DNA from: Anaerolineales bacterium
Lineage (GTDB): Bacteria; Chloroflexota; Anaerolineae; Anaerolineales; Villigracilaceae
NCBI GenBank assembly: GCA_011389535.1
Contig: JAABUE010000009.1
Coordinates: forward strand, 1-40,034
Length of the DNA stretch: 40,034 nucleotides
Direction of reading: 5' to 3'
Position 1 is the stretch's first letter, and each line of letters begins with the position of its first letter. The notes under the pieces are model-generated. The model was given only the letters and a program-made list of their open reading frames with translations, had not been told where the DNA came from and did not search any database. Below, in pieces: positions 35,651 to 40,034 of the stretch. The position numbers and the translations under genes are program-made.

Positions 35651-36073
35651 TTGATAGGCCGGCCAGTCCCTAAAATAGAGAAGGCTGCGATATATAAACT
35701 ATTTATCCTCGCTCCCATTGTTTTGTCCTTGCTGAGCTGTGGAGAGCTGGGGACACCTACACCAACCGATAGCGGGATTACCGGCCAGGCCCTGGTTGGA
35801 CCTGTTTGCCCGGTCGTGATCGAGGAAAAGGACTGTTCTGACCAGCCCTACCAGGCCACTATAACGGTCAACAGCCTCGAAGGTAGAGAGATCGTCCGGT
35901 TTAAAACCGATGAGCAGGGCAATTTCAACATCCCGCTCCCTCCGGGAGAATATATCCTGCATCCCGAAACCCCGCCCGATAAACCGCTTCCCTTTGCTGA
36001 AGAGCAACGTTTTACTGTATTGCCGGGCGAATACACCCGCCTGACTGTGCTGTTTGACAGCGGCATCCGTTAG
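35651..36073 (+). CDS. Carboxypeptidase-regulatory-like lipoprotein, hypothetical
   Basis: LLSCGEL lipobox; ATITVNSLEGREIVRFKTDEQGNFNIPLPPGEYILHPE. Confidence 0.65.
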   Translation: MIGRPVPKIEKAAIYKLFILAPIVLSLLSCGELGTPTPTDSGITGQALVGPVCPVVIEEKDCSDQPYQATITVNSLEGREIVRFKTDEQGNFNIPLPPGEYILHPETPPDKPLPFAEEQRFTVLPGEYTRLTVLFDSGIR

Positions 36074-36147
36074 TCGAATTCTGGCGAATGTCCGTTTTGA
36101 GAGCGTAGCTCGATAAATCAATCCTTTGCAGGAGTAGCTGGATCGAA

Positions 36148-36753
36148 TTGAGCGACTTTTCCAATTTTCTCGACATTCAGACCAAAACAGCCTGGGGACG
36201 GACCCTGGCCGAATTCGCTTCCTTCTGCAACCCCCGGCCTGCTTCCGTTCTATTAGATGTGGGCTGCGGCCCTGGCCTGCTCCCGGCGCTTTTCGCTGAC
36301 CGCGGGTGCAAGGTCTTCGGCGTGGACTTTGATTTGGGACTGCTTACCTCTCGCCTGGTTCCGTCTCTCGCTCAAGCTGATGCGTTTGCGCTTCCCTTCG
36401 AACCTTCAACTTTCAACCTGGTTACGGCTACAAACCTGCTCTTTCTGCTCGATGATCCTGTCCGGGCATTGCTAGAATGGAAACGCGTCCTTGAACCTGG
36501 CGGTGAGCTTTGCCTGCTCAATCCCTCTGAAAAATTGAGTATCCCTGCCGCCAGGCTGCTGGCCGATGAGCGTGAGCTTGACGGTACCGCTCGCGAGTCT
36601 CTCCTGAATTGGGCCCACAATGCCGAGACACATTTCCGCTGGACGGAAAGCGAGACAGCCGAGCTGCTATCCCGGACAGGCTTTAGAATGGAAGAATCTA
36701 CTTTGCGGGTCGGTCCCGGCTTCGCTCGTTTCGCTCGCGCCCGTTTTTATTGA
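36148..36753 (+). CDS. Class I SAM-dependent methyltransferase
   Basis: VLLDVGCGPGLLPALFADRGCKVFGVDFDLGLL...FNLVTATNLLFLLDDPVRALLEWKRVLEPGGELCLLNP; TTG start. Confidence 0.85.
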   Translation: MSDFSNFLDIQTKTAWGRTLAEFASFCNPRPASVLLDVGCGPGLLPALFADRGCKVFGVDFDLGLLTSRLVPSLAQADAFALPFEPSTFNLVTATNLLFLLDDPVRALLEWKRVLEPGGELCLLNPSEKLSIPAARLLADERELDGTARESLLNWAHNAETHFRWTESETAELLSRTGFRMEESTLRVGPGFARFARARFY

Positions 36754-36786
36754 CACGCCTACCCTTTGGGGTATAATACCCCGCGC

Positions 36787-36859
36787 GGCCCCGTAGCTCA
36801 ACTGGCAGAGCAGGCGACTCTTAATCGTCTGGTTCTCGGTTCGAATCCGAGCGGGGTCA
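36787..36859 (+). tRNA. tRNA-Lys (anticodon CTT)
   Basis: GGCCCCGTAGCTCAACTGGCAGAGCAGGCGACTCTTAATCGTCTGGTTCTCGGTTCGAATCCGAGCGGGGTCA; cloverleaf pairs; CCA not encoded. Confidence 0.95.
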
Positions 36860-36868
36860 CCTGACAAT

Positions 36869-36893
36869 GAGACGGATGAATGCCGTCTCTTTT
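36869..36893 (+). terminator. Rho-independent terminator after tRNA-Lys
   Basis: GAGACGG-ATGAATG-CCGTCTC-TTTT. Confidence 0.8.
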
Positions 36894-36917
36894 GCATTAT
36901 GGGGGAATGCTCTATTC

Positions 36918-36946
36918 TTGACATCCTTGCCTTCTTGATATAATAT
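36918..36946 (+). promoter_or_regulatory. Promoter of the Fur-family regulator gene
   Basis: TTGACA with a TATAAT/TAATAT -10 region 15-17 nt downstream. Confidence 0.55.
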
Positions 36947-36977
36947 GTTATTGATATTTTTTGCAATAAGGAACTCA

Positions 36978-37412
36978 ATGACCTGCGGCACCCAATACAT
37001 CCCCCAGTTGCGTTCGCGTGGCTTTCGTATGACCCCCCAACGAATGGCAATCTTGCACATCCTGCACCATACGGACGGGCATATATCCCCGACCGAAGTC
37101 TATGAACGCGCCAGCCAGGATATCCCCGGTTTGACAGAAGCAACCGTATATCGCACGCTGGAATTCCTGGCTCAAAACAGCCTGGTGCGTTCCGCCCATA
37201 TGAGCAGCGGGCACCTGGTCTACGAGATTGCCAAGCATGACCACCACCACCTGGTCTGCCGCAACTGCGGTGCGGAATTGCAGATCGACCACGCTCCTCT
37301 GGAAGGAGTCTATGCGGAGTTGGAATCTTCCAGCGGTTTTCGCTTCATTGATAGCCACATGACCTTCTTCGGAGTGTGCCCGGAGTGTCAAAACTTTAAT
37401 TCAGGAGGCTGA
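36978..37412 (+). CDS. Fur-family metalloregulator
   Basis: LRSRGFRMTPQRMAILHILHHTDGHISPTEVYERASQDIPGLTEATVYRTLEFL...HDHHHLVCRNCG...FGVCPECQ. Confidence 0.92.
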   Translation: MTCGTQYIPQLRSRGFRMTPQRMAILHILHHTDGHISPTEVYERASQDIPGLTEATVYRTLEFLAQNSLVRSAHMSSGHLVYEIAKHDHHHLVCRNCGAELQIDHAPLEGVYAELESSSGFRFIDSHMTFFGVCPECQNFNSGG

Positions 37413-37414
37413 TC

Positions 37415-38353
37415 ATGTTGTATTCCCCTGCCCCCCTTCACATCCCTGACGGATTTCTCAGCCTGGTCATTGCCCTGGTTTTCTGGGGCATCACCATATT
37501 CACGGTCGGGATCGCGATATCCAGGACCAACAAATCTCTTGGAGAGAAGCAAGTTCCCTTGATGGGTATCATGGCGGCCTTCATCTTTGCCGCGCAGATG
37601 CTCAACTTCCCGGTGGCAGGCGGCACGTCCGGTCACTTTTTGGGCGGCGCGCTGGCAGCCATGGTGCTGGGACCATGGGCCGGGATCCTTGTCATGACTG
37701 CGGTGATTGCCTTACAAGCATTGCTCTTTCAGGATGGCGGCCTGCTGGTGATGGGCGCCAATATCTTCAACATGGGACTGCTGACCGCTATGATCGGGTT
37801 TGGCCTGTACCGCAGCGTGCTGGGACGGGGCAAAGGCGTGCGCCTGACTGTCGTGGGGGTGGCAGCCTGGCTGGCAGTGGTAGCCTCTGCGCTCCTGGCT
37901 GCATTGCAACTATGGCTCAGCGGCACCTCGCGCCTTGAGATCGTCGTCCCGGCCATGCTGGGAGTGCACGCGCTGATTGGACTGGGCGAAGCTGTGATCA
38001 CTGTGGCAGCGCTCGCCTTCATTGAGCGAACTCGCCCTGACCTGCTTGATAAGAAAGCTGTCGCTGCTAAAGGCGGCCGCGGATGGGTTTATGCCGGGGT
38101 TCTAATTTCCCTGCTGGCTGTGCTTCTTTCCCCGCTGGCCTCGGCGGACCCTGACGGTTTGGAACGCGTAGCTACAGACATGGGTTTTCTCCAGTCGGGA
38201 CAGCCTACGCCTTATCAAATCCTGCCGGATTATACAGTTCCCTTCCTGGGTGAGACGGCGCTTTCAACGGTGGTGGCTGGTGTGGTCGGTGCGTTGGTCC
38301 TGCTGGGGCTGATGATCGTTATCGGGCAGACTTTGCGGCGTAAGACAAGCTAG
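37415..38353 (+). CDS. cbiM: ECF transporter S component CbiM/NikM with fused PDGLE (CbiN/NikN-like) domain
   Basis: LHIPDGFLSLVIAL, FPVAGGTSGHFLGGALAAMVLGPWAGILVMTAVIALQALLFQDGGLLVMGANIFNMG; C-term DPDGLERVATDMGF. Confidence 0.92.
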   Translation: MLYSPAPLHIPDGFLSLVIALVFWGITIFTVGIAISRTNKSLGEKQVPLMGIMAAFIFAAQMLNFPVAGGTSGHFLGGALAAMVLGPWAGILVMTAVIALQALLFQDGGLLVMGANIFNMGLLTAMIGFGLYRSVLGRGKGVRLTVVGVAAWLAVVASALLAALQLWLSGTSRLEIVVPAMLGVHALIGLGEAVITVAALAFIERTRPDLLDKKAVAAKGGRGWVYAGVLISLLAVLLSPLASADPDGLERVATDMGFLQSGQPTPYQILPDYTVPFLGETALSTVVAGVVGALVLLGLMIVIGQTLRRKTS

Positions 38354-38370
38354 CTTCACCTAATCTGGTA

Positions 38371-38402
38371 AGAGGGACGGGTCGATATCCCGCCTCTTTT
38401 TA
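38371..38402 (+). terminator. Hairpin plus T tract between cbiM and cbiQ
   Basis: AGAGGGACGGG-TCGATAT-CCCGCCTCTTTTTAT. Confidence 0.65.
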
Positions 38403-38448
38403 TCCGCAGTAAAAATTCGCCGGTTAATTCCTATGGTATTAATACCTT

Positions 38449-39240
38449 ATGCACGCTGACGCCTTCGATCGTTTTCACCAAGCCGAAAGCCGCCTGCACA
38501 ACCTCGACCCGCGCGTCAAGGTTGTGGTGACGGTGCTGTTCATCCTTTCCAATGCGCTGCTGCCAGACGGGGCCTGGTCGGCCTTTGGCCTGTGCTGGAT
38601 TGCCCTACTGGGGGCTAACCATCTATCTAACCTGGGTATAGATTTTTCATTCCGGCGCTCGTTCATCGCACTGCCCTTTGCGCTGGCGGCAGTCTCGGCG
38701 ATTTTTTCACCGTTGGGTACCCCGTTGGCAGAATGGACCCTCGGACCCCTGGTACTCATCCCCACCGATTACGGCCTGGTCAAGTTTGGCAGCATCCTGC
38801 TGCGCTCGTGGTTATCGGTGCAGGCTGCCATTCTATTGGTCGCTACCACCCGCTTTCCCGATATGATCCACGCCTTCGAGCATTTGCGCGTACCTGCGGT
38901 GCTGACCACTATCGTTGCGTTCCTATATCGTTATTTATTCGTGCTGACGGACGAAGTTATGCGGCTGCTCCGGGCACGGGAATCGCGTAGTGCAACGGTA
39001 GCAGGTCAAAGGTCCGGCCGGAACGTTGTCTGGCGCGCCCGCGTTACTGGCAACATGGCTGGTCAGCTTTTCTTGCGCAGCTACGAACGCTCCGACCGCA
39101 TCTACAACGCCATGCTGGCGCGCGGGTATTCCGGTCAAATGCGCACGCTCAACCCGCATGTGATGAAGAGCAGTGACTGGTCCTTTGCTGCGCTGTCCAT
39201 CGCGATCATTTTACTTTTACAACTTACAGGAAGGTTCTGA
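38449..39240 (+). CDS. cbiQ: ECF transporter T component
   Basis: ESRLHNLDPRVKVVVTVLFILSNALLP, FLRSYERSDRIYNAMLARGYSGQM. Confidence 0.92.
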   Translation: MHADAFDRFHQAESRLHNLDPRVKVVVTVLFILSNALLPDGAWSAFGLCWIALLGANHLSNLGIDFSFRRSFIALPFALAAVSAIFSPLGTPLAEWTLGPLVLIPTDYGLVKFGSILLRSWLSVQAAILLVATTRFPDMIHAFEHLRVPAVLTTIVAFLYRYLFVLTDEVMRLLRARESRSATVAGQRSGRNVVWRARVTGNMAGQLFLRSYERSDRIYNAMLARGYSGQMRTLNPHVMKSSDWSFAALSIAIILLLQLTGRF

Positions 39241-40004
39241 TGCCTGTTACCCACAAATCCACCCCGATTTTTACCCCCATCTTTCAAGGCTGCGACGGCG
39301 ACGTCTTGTCGGTTGAAGATCTGCATTTCCATTACCCCGATGGCCATATTGCCTTGCAGGGCGTCTCGCTTAAGCTGTGTGAGGGCGATAAAGTTGCGCT
39401 GGTAGGGCCGAATGGCGCCGGGAAGAGCACGTTGATGTTGCATCTGAACGGGATATTGACAGGAGAGGGCGACATGAACATCGCAGGATTGCGCGTCGAA
39501 CCGGACAATTTGCCTGCCATCCGCGCAATGGTGGGACTCGTGTTTCAAAACCCCGATGACCAACTCTTCTCCCCGACGGTGTTCGAAGACGTGGCCTTTG
39601 GTCCGCTCCATATGGGTCTGCCCGAAGATGAAGTACGCGCCCGGGTGGACGAAGCGCTGGAGATGGTAAGCATGTGCGACTACCGCGACCGACTCTCGCA
39701 CCACCTGAGCATGGGCGAGAAGAAACGCATTGCCATCGCGACGGTGCTCTCGATGCGCCCGCAGATCCTGGTGCTGGATGAACCCTCCGCGGGGCTGGAT
39801 CCGCGTGCCCGGCGCGGGCTGATCAACCTGCTGCGGAGCCTGCCCATCACCATGCTGGTCTCGTCGCATGACCTGTTGATGGTGCGCGAGCTCTTCCCAC
39901 GCATGGTCATCATGGATGAGGGCCAGATCGTAGCCGATGGGCTCACTGTCGATCTGATGGACGACGAAGCCCTGCTCGAAGCGCATGGCCTGGAAAAGCC
40001 GTGA
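39240..40004 (+). CDS. cbiO: ECF transporter A component (ATPase)
   Basis: VGPNGAGKSTLMLHLNGILTGEG, VFQNPDDQLFSPTVFEDVAFGPLHMGL, LSMGEKKRIAIATVLSMRPQILVLDEPSAGLDP. Confidence 0.95.
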   Translation: MPVTHKSTPIFTPIFQGCDGDVLSVEDLHFHYPDGHIALQGVSLKLCEGDKVALVGPNGAGKSTLMLHLNGILTGEGDMNIAGLRVEPDNLPAIRAMVGLVFQNPDDQLFSPTVFEDVAFGPLHMGLPEDEVRARVDEALEMVSMCDYRDRLSHHLSMGEKKRIAIATVLSMRPQILVLDEPSAGLDPRARRGLINLLRSLPITMLVSSHDLLMVRELFPRMVIMDEGQIVADGLTVDLMDDEALLEAHGLEKP

Positions 40005-40034
40005 TACCATCATGTCACTTTGAGCGGAGCGAAG

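Noticed and set aside
39135-40013. 292-aa antisense ORF
   Set aside because: Shadow of cbiO.
1-40034. CRISPR array, prophage or toxin-antitoxin system
   Set aside because: No regularly spaced direct repeats with unique spacers, no phage structural genes and no convincing TA pair were seen.

Overview
The window looks like a chromosomal segment of an Anaerolineae-like (Chloroflexota) bacterium; that taxonomic guess is inference from gene content only. It carries: an edge-truncated transposase; an amino-sugar/glycan cassette (GT2, WxcM-like acyltransferase-ketoisomerase fusion, DegT aminotransferase, dolichol-kinase-like protein); an HD-GYP sensor; a CstB-like MBL-rhodanese protein; a SAM-I-riboswitch-controlled metY-metA operon; a tungstate (tup) ABC operon with an ArsR-HTH/PBP-like regulator; a second SAM-I riboswitch upstream of a DUF5946 gene and metH; an HMT-MTHFR fusion and coaX; tRNA-Lys(CTT), a Fur-family regulator and a Cbi/Nik-type ECF transporter. 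The most unusual signals are: (1) three intergenic palindromes in which a short word is iterated at a fixed period of 7, 8 or 9 nt and then its reverse complement is iterated at the same period. Two fill the P3 loops of the two SAM riboswitches and one overlaps the coaX start. (2) A DUF559 (Vsr-like) endonuclease domain, bracketed by two 86-nt multi-hairpin direct repeats, inserted in frame in the cobalamin cap domain of MetH. (3) A RAYT (Y1 HUH) transposase gene bracketed by two 27-nt palindromes that show a compensatory base change. (4) Several copies of a TCGAG-type REP/BIME palindrome family. All comparisons were made by eye; no searches or folding were run.
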